A stretch of DNA of 64,000 bases, taken from Rusavskia elegans (Eukaryota > Ascomycota > Lecanoromycetes > Teloschistales > Teloschistaceae). Position 1 is the stretch's first letter; every line of letters starts with the position of its first letter. A program made the translations under genes and the position numbers. Location: positions 434,001-498,000 of the forward strand of contig SAUG01000030.1 in NCBI GenBank assembly GCA_011316305.1. Reading direction: 5' to 3'. The notes under the pieces are model-generated. The model was not told the DNA's origin. It saw nothing but the letters and a program-made list of their open reading frames with translations, and searched no databases. Shown here in pieces: positions 11,405 to 21,338 of the stretch.

Positions 11405-12182
11405 TTATGCCACAAGTTCCACCACACCACCCGCCTCCTTTATCTTCCGCTCGGCCTCTCTGCTGAAAAACCGCGCCTTTACCACCAATGGTATCTCCGG
11501 AATCCGTCCCTTGCCCAACACTTTTGAATATCCGAGCGGTAATAGATCGAGAACGGGTGCGGTGTCGCTCTTCTTGTCGGAAAGGTACTCGTCGCGTTTT
11601 TCGAGGGGAATGAGGGACCAGAGCTGCACGGAAGAATGAACGTCAGCAATTTTTTCTGACCAATAGACTCTACCTCCCCTGTCGTTCCGCTCGTATCAGA
11701 TCCCCAAAAGGCTGCTCTCAAGAATCTTCGTAAATAACATCCCCATCAACTCAGTACAGACTGATGCTTCTAGAATCTCCATCTGAACTCCGTATACCCA
11801 TCTCCCCCGCTTTCCATCAAAGTCCAACGACGTACCTTGTCAAGGTTGATAACGGGCTTCCAGAACTGATTCTGCGTCCTGTGGAAATACCGCATACCCA
11901 CCTTCCCGAAGTAACCGGGGTGGTATTTGTCGAGATTGGTTCGGTGATGATGTTGTCCACCAGCCATACCGCGTCCACCTGGATGCTTTCGATGCTTTCC
12001 TACACGGCCGTGGCCGGCGGAGACGTGGCCGCGACTGTAGAGAACGACTGAGTTAGCGTGGAGGTGACGGAGGAGGGTCGTCTACAACAGCGAGAGGGAT
12101 AGTGGTTTATTATTTGCAACGAAAGAAGGGTCCTCGGGGTTTGGACGTACTGCTTGCGGGTTTTTGTTGCTCGAGTAGGCAT
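11405..12182 (-). CDS. RPL28: 60S ribosomal protein uL15 (L28; L27a in animals)
   Basis: Structural protein of the large cytosolic ribosomal subunit. Three exons: 12182-12151, 12034-11836 and 11623-11405, giving 149 aa, identical in length to yeast Rpl28. The first splice makes [20 protein letters not shown], followed by [13 protein letters not shown], both diagnostic for the family. The second intron (11624-11835, 212 nt) is long for this window, as is common in fungal ribosomal protein genes. The last exon starts [14 protein letters not shown]. No paralogue is seen nearby. Confidence 0.96.
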
Positions 12183-13962
12183 GTTGAGTGGGTGACAATT
12201 GCCTTAGACAAGAGCGGGTGAGTAGCGAAGTTGGTGATATCCAAAGCGCTAGCGTGTGTGGATGCGCTAGAGCTCGCTTAGGGCAGCCCTATCAGTCGAG
12301 CCCCTGGCTCTGGGTTGCCGTCTCAATGATCACGGCCTTGATAAGTGAGGTCACTGACGTGGACGCGATCATGGTTGGACCTGAATATTTGTATTGATCT
12401 GGTATTGTCCACACATTCGCACAGTCCACTTCGGCCATCCTTCTTGTAAGATTAAGATGACCTGTCAACTCAAGTCATCGAGAGAACCATTGCCCGCACT
12501 TCCTCTGCTCGCAATCAGCAGCACCGCAATTCGAGGAACTGTATACGTTTACGTCCTTCCTCTTCTTGTTCCCTGTAAGAGCACGGGTGAGTCCGATCGG
12601 ATGATCTTTCCCACCACATGCCCTGTTTCCCCCAACATATCTTCCCCGATCTGTCTTTCTTTTCTGAGACACCTTGTGACAATACCCCGGCCTATGATCG
12701 CCACGTCCCCCAACCTAAAGACTTCACGCGCCATTGGGTATCGAAGGTCTGCATCGAGGTCGAGAGCACAGGTGTTGAGTCCTCCTCGCCCATGTAGCAC
12801 ATACGTCGTCTTCCTTTAGAATCTCTCCGGGTCAGCATCTCCTCATCAGGCCAAAGGGTAGGATTCTGAGCGACGCCTCTGGAGCACACAGCGGAACCGA
12901 ATCTAACTCTGTAGCTGCATTCCACTGTTCTAGAGTTGGTAGAGCTGGGATCAAGTTGCTTCCCGAGATGCTTACGGTAAATGCTCCGTCATTCCATCGC
13001 TAGGAAGTCCATGTCCCCATGTTTTGGCTTGGTCGTTATGGGGCAAGTGCGAAGCGAACTCAATCGCAGCCATCAGCTCCCGGCAATGAGCGAGGACAGG
13101 AAGCAGTCTGCTTCCGGGAGGAGGATAGCATTCCGGAGCACATTTCGAGAAGGGAAAAAGGAGAACAACGACGACGGAGATGTACCTAGCGAAAGTTATG
13201 TACATTGGCGACTTGCTTGAATAACAGAAGAGTGACAGTCGAGTATTCTCTCAAGTTACGGACCACTGGTAGAGAAGACGAAGAACGCGGCTTCGATAAG
13301 CGTAGATGCGACATTCACAGCCGTCTCGAGAAAACGTCGATCATACTCACCTCGATCCAACAATCGCATAAGGAGAGGTGCCTATTCTTCCCATTGGATC
13401 AGGGGTGTCGTCGGCCTCTACAGATGCGGCATGGGAAGGTCTCTCTTGCGACACATCCAGCCTGTCTTCCCAGCTCCGCCATGCAACGCAGAATTTGAAG
13501 ATCTCAAGCACATTTAGCCTCGACTCCCAATCATCGGTGTCGTAAGTATAGCCTTCGGGCATCACCATCAAGGGCCCCTTGGGCTCTAGAGTATTCCAAG
13601 TATTGAAGCAATGTCCCAGGCGCGGCGACATACTCATCTGGTTGGCTGATGGGAAATAACTCGTCGTCTGAGTGAGTACTGCCAGTGACAATGGAGTGTG
13701 CCAGCAGAAGATAACAGTACATCTGAATAGCTTCCTTTGAAAAACGACCGTTTCAGGGGTTGTGGGAAGCAGGTATAGGATCGCTGGCGTCAATGGTATC
13801 ACTGATCAATGCCTCGGTTTATTCTCTGGACATGCATTCGATGGCGGAGATTCGGAAATCAAGTTTCTTTGGTTTGGTGATGTGTTAGCCAAGATGGCCT
13901 GGGACAAAGTCGTTTGAAGGTAGTGTCAGCATTCTTTAAAGTCATATCCATTTGACTCAAAC
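12183..13962. other. 1.8-kb region without a recognisable gene
   Basis: It contains the uL15 upstream region and the CHL1 3' flank. Several short open frames occur on both strands, the longest at 13347-13802 (-) and 12394-12819 (+). None has a motif or family resemblance I recognise, and none splices into a longer convincing product. I see no tRNA-like B box. Confidence 0.4.
13347..13802 (-). CDS. Hypothetical ORF, doubtful
   Basis: A 151-codon open frame between uL15 and CHL1. The middle part (MVMPEGYTYDTDDWESRL, then EIFKFCVAWRSWEDRL) has coding-like composition rich in Trp and acidic residues, but the start is weak and no family is recognised. It could be the remnant of a decayed gene or chance. 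Listed only because it is the longest open frame in this gap. Confidence 0.15.
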   Translation of the reverse strand: MIPLTPAILYLLPTTPETVVFQRKLFRCTVIFCWHTPLSLAVLTQTTSYFPSANQMSMSPRLGHCFNTWNTLEPKGPLMVMPEGYTYDTDDWESRLNVLEIFKFCVAWRSWEDRLDVSQERPSHAASVEADDTPDPMGRIGTSPYAIVGSR

Positions 13963-16621
13963 TCATGCATCGAAGAAGGCTTGCAGGCCTTGAATGATCT
14001 CTGGGAATGAAGCCGCTACCTTGCTCTCATCGAAGCCCTGTTTGATCCAGCCAGGCAATTTGTTTGCAATACGGGATGTGGAGTACCGCCTGTCAAGCAG
14101 TAGAATACTTGCAAAGTCTCCCTGATGCCGGATGGCTCTGCCAATGCTCTGATTCACCGCTCGCATGCATGCATTCTCGTAGAAGTCTATGCCTGCTGCT
14201 TTTCCTTCGGCGCTGGATCCACCCCGATCCATAGTGCTTTGCTCGATGTAGTCGAGCTTCGCCTTCCACTGAGCGCTATGAAGATTGGGAAATGGCAAGC
14301 CCACGACTGCCACTCCCCGCCCAAGCCTATCTGAGAAGTTGATGCCTTCCGACATCTTACCGCCAATGACTGACAGAAGAATGGCCCCCTTGCCTTCATC
14401 AATCGCCTTGGAATACTGTTGAAGCGTATCCTCTATACTGGACGCGCCTTTTGATTCTTTAAATACGATCTTTCGTTTTTCTAACCGGGTCCAGATATTC
14501 TCCGACCCGGATCTTGTTTGCTGCCACTGCCCTGACACCTGATCCAAGTATGCATAACTTGGGAAGAACACGACCAGTCCATCCGGCACAGTGGCGGCTA
14601 ATTGAACAAGACAACACCCGAGTCCATTGATAAGTGGAACCGAATTGCGTTTGGTGAAGCTAAAGTCAAGGTCAACCCCGTCTTGGGTTAGACTCACAGA
14701 CCGGACGAAGAGATTGTCTTTGGGAACGATGTGCCCACAGCTCCAAGTCTTTAGTCGCTCAGTGGCCACATAACGGAATAGGTGTTGTGTATAGTCATTC
14801 ATCTATGCACGTGTTAGTCTTCTTGTCGATCCCGGATCATGCCTGTCATTTGTAATACTTACAGGAGACATAGTACCGCCGGCCAAGACTACCGCTCGAG
14901 CGTCTTCGACTACTTCCTTGAAATGGAATGTTGGGTCCAGGAGTAGGTATTTGATCGAGGGATAGCTGGACTCATCCCTCTCGAAGAAGAATCGGCCCTC
15001 GGCAGCCGTGTTCATAAGAGCTTGCAGAAATCCTTGAATATGTGTCAAGACAGGTGTTGTATCCATAGGGTTCCCCTGCCCGCTCAAAGCCTGTCTCGCG
15101 ACGTATTCATTGTAACCTTCAACCTTTCGGGCGAGCTTGCTTTCGGCAAGATACCGCACCAACTTGTAAAGATTGATCTGATCGACACCTTTCCCACTCA
15201 TCATGTCACCAACGGTGACTAAGACCTCCACACTGCTGCTTTGAGAGACCAACCTATTGAGGCAGTCCGATATTGAATCGATGAGTCGTACGGTCTGAGT
15301 GACATATACTCTGTTCTTGCCCTTTAACTTGTTCCGAAATTTCTGCAAGTAGGTACGAAGCTGGGTGCGACATCGATGTAATTGTGATTGGGTAATCGTG
15401 ATCGAATGGATGTTAGTTATTGCATCCATGAGATTATGCGCTTCATCTATAACAACAACGTGACCTTTGAGTGAAATACCGAGGGCTTCCCTTGCAGATT
15501 TCTGCAGCAGCAGCTGGTAGGGGAGTGTGACAATCTACGGGGCGATTCAGTATATATCGCATCCTTTCTGCGGGCCAGCTGCACAACTGTACCTCACTCG
15601 GTTTGATGGATGCTCTGGATGCATAATAGGGGCAGATTCCGATTTTCTTTCCTAGCGCACCAAGATCTTCAATGTCTCGGATTCTAGCAAGAGTGTGATC
15701 CCGGAATTCGTTGACAAGGACTTCGTTTTGCTTGGTTGGCAAGAATGAGCATTTCTTTTCTTGGGGCGTCGAAGACTGCTGCAAGTCGAGGCAACGTTCG
15801 TTAACCGCTGCTGTATTGCCAGCACTGGCGACGCTGGGGTTAATACATAGATTTCTTCGCGAACCAAGTGATAGATGCCTAATGTTACTTTCCTGTTGCA
15901 CGTTTCCGGCCAAACATTCCTTCCCGTCTTGGAACCCAAGGATTTCTGGAATTCTCACCCTACGAAGCTCATTAATGAACTGAGTTAGTTGAGAGTGTGT
16001 TCTGGAGCAGAAAAAGATTTTCAGTTCGTCAGCAGTTTCTAAGTCGGGATTATCCTTCGCTGGTCCGCAAGGTTCCCCAAGTTTCCGCATGAGATCCAAG
16101 CTCGCAGCAGAGAGTCCGTCGCGGTCGGCTCGCACAGCAGTTGACGCCTTTGCCTCAGTTTCGCTTTCGTAGTCATCAAGCATAAATTGACCTTCGTCTC
16201 CCAACTCAGAAGCCGAATTGCCATGATTCACTTTTGCTCGCTTCCTTAGTGGCTCGCCCCTTTCGTATTGTAGTCTCAGGCGCGATTCCTTTTCCCGGAT
16301 CTTAGCTAGGCGAGATTCAAGTTCCAGCCTTCGGTGTAGAAGCTGCTCAGTCTTCTGCTTCCTGGCTTGTTCTAGAATCCATGCTGGCTCTTCGTTACTT
16401 TCTTCAACACTTGCTTGACGATCAAGGGCAGTTTTCTGCTCATCGCGTAACCATGAAAGAGTGGAACAAATGAGACTCAGGGACTTTCCGGTGCCTGTAG
16501 GAGATTCGAAGATGCCTACCTTACCGTCGGAAATGCAGTCGTATATGGCTGTCATCAATTGACTTTGAATGTCGTAGGGTTGGAAAGGATGATGGAAGTC
16601 TCTTGTGCCATCCTCCATCAT
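13963..16621 (-). CDS. CHL1: ATP-dependent DNA helicase CHL1 (DDX11/FANCJ family)
   Basis: Superfamily 2 iron-sulfur 5'-3' helicase acting in sister-chromatid cohesion at replication forks. Three exons: 16621-15593, 15534-14863 and 14802-13963, giving 846 aa (yeast Chl1 has 861). The Walker A motif ESPTGTGKS is at 39-47. SRRNLCINP, NERCLDLQ and CPYYASR supply Fe-S cluster cysteines. VVVIDEAHNLMD (DEAH near 373-376) appears only after intron 1 is removed. The last exon holds GKMSEGINFSDRLGRGV and QSIGRAIRHQGDFA, helicase motifs V and VI. The start MMEDGTRDFHHPFQPYDIQ was chosen because the family begins with this block; an ATG 48 codons upstream is possible. It works in the same pathway as ECO1, also in this window. 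Confidence 0.95.
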
Positions 16622-17267
16622 ATCACGTCCACCTCGATGATCAACCCAGTCACTGGCCAGGGGAGATAGACACCTTGGCTGCTGGTCCAACATGATCGAA
16701 ATCTCATGGGTCGAAGAGCAATGGTGGACTTTCCAAGTCATATGGCGCGTACGCGACTGCATCATGACGCATGGTTTTGGTCACGTGGTAAGGTACTCAC
16801 AATGGATCTATTTTTACTTCCACGTCATAGCACCTTATGTACCAGGCCACGTCCCAGCTAGCCGAATCCGGGCTTGCTGAATCCCGTCCCCGCCGCCGAC
16901 TACGACTTACAAACTCGGCCATCTACTGCGGCTTGGTATTAGTCGGTCTCAATGTCGTATTTTGGTCACTTGATGGGGCTGAGAGAGCCCTCCGATGTTT
17001 TGACACCACCCGCTCCTCCCTGGCAACGTTGACGGAACGGCTTCATTGTTCGTCAAAACATAAAACAACAAGCGGCTGGTGCATCCTGCGCTATCAGACC
17101 CAGCAAGCTCCTGAATTCTTTGACTACACCGTACCAAAGAGATGTTTATAAGGAGTAGTTAGCTAGCCCTTACCCTGTGGTTGGCTACGACGACAACAAT
17201 ATCAACTGAAAGGCGCGACAAGGAAATCTTAAGCACCGTTTCAAGAGGCACATCCCCAGCCCTTCCA
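16622..17267. promoter_or_regulatory. Divergent promoter region of CHL1 and the chitin synthase activator
   Basis: 646 bp between divergent start codons. It contains an E-box CACGTG at 16782-16787 and an MCB-like ACGCGA at 16751-16756, 130 bp upstream of the CHL1 ATG. Both are single short matches, so their function is uncertain. The first 144 bp are also open in the CHL1 frame. Confidence 0.3.
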
Positions 17268-20021
17268 ATGGATCATAGTCGCAGTCAACACCAGTCGCAA
17301 GCTCACTTGGGCGCGACCTTCTATCCCGGTGGAGTAGATGATTTTTACATGCCCGAGGTTGTTTCTCCTGCACCCAAGCGGTAAGTGCTGCCACCATCAA
17401 TCCAGACATATCGCTGATGTTGGTAAAGTCTTATGCCTGAAGTGCCAGACAATATTCAGGATAACCTTGCACGTCTAGAGCTCGACGGAACGCCCACTCA
17501 AGCTAATCGTTTGTCCGGTTTACGATCGCCCAGTCCCTTGGCCGAATTACCTGGAGCTGCGGGACAGCAAAGCCGCAATTCTTCTGTCTCGACGTTGACA
17601 ACCATGAACGAACCAGCCTTTGGCAACTTGTCAAAACAAGCGCTTCCATCTGGGGCCGCGCTGGATTCACCGTCCTTTTCGCCCTTCCCGAGGCTCGAAC
17701 ACCGTCCCCCTAATGTTCCGCCATCAGACGAAGAGAAAGAAGCTATACTCGAGAACGCCCGTGTGCCTGTACTGAACTCTACCGATCCAGAGATGCAATT
17801 GACCTGGGCGCAAGATGCTTTGGCATATGTCGAAATCGCCGCTCAAGATGCCGCTAGGGTCTCTGAGCGCCAATCTGCGCGTTCACAGACTCCACGGACA
17901 GAACATCAGTTGCGAGTTGATGCCATCAATGTAGTGTCCTTCCTTGCAGATCAACATCATCCAAAGGCCGAGTTCATGAGAGGTATGTGGCTCGAATTTG
18001 GGAAATTCAACTTCCGCATGGACAAGAAGGAGGCCTTCCGCTGCTACTCAAGAGCCGCAAGCAATGGCTATGCCCGAGCTGAATACCGGATGGGAATGCA
18101 ATTCGAAAGTTCGAATGACCCGGGCAAAGCACTTACTCATTATCTCCGTGGAGTCGACGCAGGTGATTCTGCTTCAAACTACGTAAGTCTTATCCTCGAA
18201 GACTCTTACTCCTGGTATGAGCTTTTCACTGACAGCAATTGTTGGCTTTGTAGCGCCTCGGTATGATGACACTGCTTGGTCAACATGGACAGCAGCTGGA
18301 TTATGTTCGCGGTGTCGACTTGATCAGGAAAGCAGCAGAAACCGCCGACGAGAATGCTCCTCAAGGTGCCTATGTAAGACCAATCACCTATGCCTTCAAG
18401 CATGAAAGCTGATTGTCTCGAAAGGTTTTCGGAATGTTGCAAGCGAGAGAGCTCAAGCAGATATCCGTGCCAGATCAAATACTGCCAATGGAGCTGACTG
18501 CCGCAAGGTTTCACATTGAAAAGGCAGCTTATCTAGGCTTCGCCAAGGCGCAGACCAAAATGGGCAGTGCATACGAGCTTGGGCAATTGGGTTGCGACTT
18601 TGATCCTGCGCTCTCTCTGCATTACAATGCTTTGGCTTCGAGGCAAGGAGAACCCGAAGCAGATATGGCAATCAGTAAATGGTTCCTATGTGGTCAAAAG
18701 GGGTTATTTGACAAAAGTGACGAGCTCGCGTTCGTATATGCTGAGCGTGCTGCCCAGACCGGTTTGCCGACCGCCGAGTTTGCCATGGGTTATTTCTACG
18801 AGATTGGAATACATGTTCGCTTGGATCTGAACCAGTCCAAAAATTGGTATACTAAGGCAGCCGACCATGGCTATGCCGAGGCGCTTGGAAGGATCGAAGG
18901 CATCTCACGTTCTAACACTCTGTCGAAGAAAGATCATCAAGACCTTGCCATCGCACGAATACGGTCTACGCACGGCTCTCAACGAAAGCCGAGAGCCGAC
19001 CGTTTCAAAGCGAACGAACAGATGCCAACCATTCCAGACAGCAGTCAGGACGTACCCGTATTTAATCCTACAAAGCCCTATCCGGAGGACCAACGGTCAT
19101 ATCCCTCGATTTCAGCAGCAGCAGGCAACATGCAGCGGCCACTTTTGACAGCTCCATACCCAGAAGATAATGGATTTGGCGTCAAGCCTAGACTCAGACC
19201 AAACAATACTGGCGCCTACTCGAATCCGAATCTTCGGGTTGGGCGAGATATACGTCCAGCATCAGTTGCCACGGTGGCCTCTGCACCATTGAACGGTGCT
19301 ATGGGGCCACCTTCTGTTGCACAGATGAGACCACCCCGCTCGTTCTCTAGTCAAGACAATCTCGCTGGTGGTCGCGGTAGGGGTATGGCCTCTTATGGAG
19401 GTGGATCTGGCATACCCGGGCCTGCGGGATACAGGCAACCGAGCTCTGGTCTTAATAACGTGCAGGGCATGGAGTCACCTCGACCACTAACATTGCCTCA
19501 GCTTCCCAGCATTGACATAGGATTTTCGGCGCCCCTGGACCTGGCCGGCGCTGATCGGAAGGGAAGACTACAGAAAGCTGGCAATCGGTCCCCGGCAGGT
19601 CCTGGTTCTGGCTCAAGGCCGCTGCTAGCACAGGCAACACAGGCCGCACCGGGCAAAGCACCTCCAGAACGGTATCCTCCCAGCGTACCAGATACTCAGA
19701 GTTTTACGAGGCAGTCCAGGACATCAAGCCCAAATCGACACCCTAATTCACGCCCTGGCTCTTCACATGGCAACCACCCCGCTGGAGGATTCACTACAAG
19801 GCCACCGAATAGCCCATCACTCCCTACGCTGCCTCCAAAAGGGCCTGCAATGGACAGTCCGGCGCCTACCCCCCCGCCAAGCAGCACAAGCCGACCTGGG
19901 AAAGGTCCTAAGACGTTTGAAGAGATGGGAGTCCCTGCACAAAAGCAGAAGGACGAATGTGTAAGCCTTTCAGCTGTTCGCGGAGAAGTCACCACTGACG
20001 TGATACTAGATCATGATGTAG
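17268..20021 (+). CDS. Chitin synthase activator, Sel1 repeats, CaaX box (Chs4/Skt5 family)
   Basis: Activator and localiser of a class IV-type chitin synthase at sites of wall growth. Exons: 17268-17380, 17429-18182, 18254-18373, 18425-19960 and 20010-20021, 844 aa. About residues 190-420 hold Sel1-like repeats (AEFMRGMWLEFG, AEYRMGMQFE, AQTKMGSAYELG, AEFAMGYFYEIG). The following 350 residues are Pro/Ser/Gly-rich and probably disordered. The last exon is 12 nt: splicing the GTAAGC donor at 19961 to the TAG ending at 20009 gives ...KDE-CIMM-stop, a CaaX prenylation box as in Skt5/Chs4 proteins, preceded by the family motif GPKTFEEMGVP. Without that splice the protein would run on with no CaaX. 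The family is firm; which paralogue is not. Confidence 0.9.
20010..20021 (+). other. 12-nt terminal exon encoding the CaaX tail
   Basis: ATC ATG ATG TAG, joined to the TGT codon ending at 19960. It encodes I-M-M and completes CIMM. The acceptor is GATACTAG. Confidence 0.75.
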
Positions 20022-20469
20022 ATGCTTTGTCCACGAGATACGATTCAAGCATAGCAAGCTGGCGTAAAAGGTGAGAATCGTCCTTTGGAACAGTCGGCTT
20101 GGGAATTGGATCAGGTTGGATACAGTGAAATATTTCATTGGATTCTTCGGATTAGACAAGGTACATATCCTTCCACATAGAGTAATGGCTGTCTCCCAAT
20201 GTCCGTAAGATGTTCGGCTTTTCTTCATGTTGTGCTGTGACTTATGGTGTAGGTCACATCGCATGTTCTGCCGAGTTTCAGATGATGCTTAACCCAACCC
20301 TAACCTGAATGTGGATTATTCCAAGTCCCCAATTGGGATGCGTGACCGCATTTCCCTCTCCATCTTGAATTGTACCTGAGAGGCACTTCCATGAGGATCC
20401 ACAATACAACCGCCAAGGACTTGAGAAGGCCACCTTTCAGCACGCGACATCGAGACTAGTCCAACAACA
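20022..20469. other. Gap between chitin synthase activator and Hop2-like ORF
   Basis: 448 bp. In all three forward frames I find no winged-helix coding sequence that could supply the missing Hop2 N-terminus. A telomere-like tract (AACCCAACCCTAACC, 20291-20305) lies here. Confidence 0.5.
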
Positions 20470-20943
20470 ATGGGAGATTCGATCACCGGCCCTGGCTCGA
20501 CTGATATGGAACAGCAAATCAAGGAACTCCAGGAGCAAGTCAAGACTGCTAGAGGGTATCAAAGGCTCCTCAAGGCGAACCTTGCCTCGCTCCACGCGAC
20601 CTCCACCTCCGACGATGTTCGGGCGAACGTCGCAGCTCTCGAGCTTGAGAAGGAAGAGCTTGGCATCCGACTGGAGGGTTTCCGTACCGGCAGGATCAAG
20701 CCGGTAGCAGCAGAAGAGAAAGAGCGAGTGGATCAGACATTGCAGGATTGGGCCAAAAAGGCGGATTCACGGAAGCATATATTCATGGAGCTGTGGGCCA
20801 TTGTTAGGGATGTGCTACCGGAGGGACAGACGAAGGATCAGCTATGGGTAGGGATCGCATCTTGCAGTACTCCCCGAAGTTTACTGATCCGTACATGCCA
20901 GGCTGAACTTGGGCTGGAGAGTGATAGCGAAGGAGGAAATTAA
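20470..20943 (+). CDS. Hop2/TBPIP-like protein, C-terminal part only
   Basis: Hop2 works with Mnd1 to stimulate Dmc1/Rad51 strand exchange in meiosis. This frame matches the C-terminal half of that family: a coiled coil (QQIKELQEQVKTA.., VAALELEKEELGIRL), RIKPVAAEEKERVD, then KIF-like HIFMELWAIVRDVLPEG. A 3n stop-free intron (20848-20901, GTAGGG..GCCAG) probably joins DQLW to AELGLESD, leaving 139 aa. Full Hop2 has an N-terminal winged-helix DNA-binding domain of about 75 residues. None is encoded upstream before the neighbouring gene ends at 20021. So this is a truncated gene, a pseudogene remnant, or a separate headless form. The first ATG at 20470 is in a weak position relative to the family. 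Confidence 0.65.
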   Translation: MGDSITGPGSTDMEQQIKELQEQVKTARGYQRLLKANLASLHATSTSDDVRANVAALELEKEELGIRLEGFRTGRIKPVAAEEKERVDQTLQDWAKKADSRKHIFMELWAIVRDVLPEGQTKDQLWVGIASCSTPRSLLIRTCQAELGLESDSEGGN

Positions 20944-21338
20944 GACGTGAAGGGGAGATGAATGAATTGTCCTAACAACTTGTTCAGGGATCACCAAGTC
21001 AGGAGATCTCATGATATGTCATGATGCAGACAATGATCAATCAGGAGGCGTTCAATGGTATGAAGAATAATGCTCTTGATCATTAGTAGAGTGAGTATCA
21101 GTCAGCTGCTCTATTGAAGTGCGCATGACCTATTCCTCGAGACCCGTATCGGGAAGGAGTACTGAAGACGTATCAGTACCTTTGTGCGTCTTCTGGAATG
21201 GAGCATGGATTGGAAGATTCAAATCCGGTTGTCCATGGTCTGCACAAGCATCATCGTATCGTGGCTGAAATCAGGGGCTTGATATCAAATCTGATGCTTA
21301 ATTGCTAATTTACCCCACACCCGAATTGGTACTGCCGC
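20944..21338. other. Intergenic
   Basis: 395 bp between the Hop2-like ORF and the CCCH protein gene, both on the plus strand. AT-rich; no gene seen. The run AATTTACCCCAC at 21306-21317 also occurs in the inverted repeat near 51332. Confidence 0.5.

Noticed and set aside
12394..12819. 141-codon plus-strand frame upstream of uL15
   Set aside because: No motif, no splice support, competing frames of similar length on the other strand.
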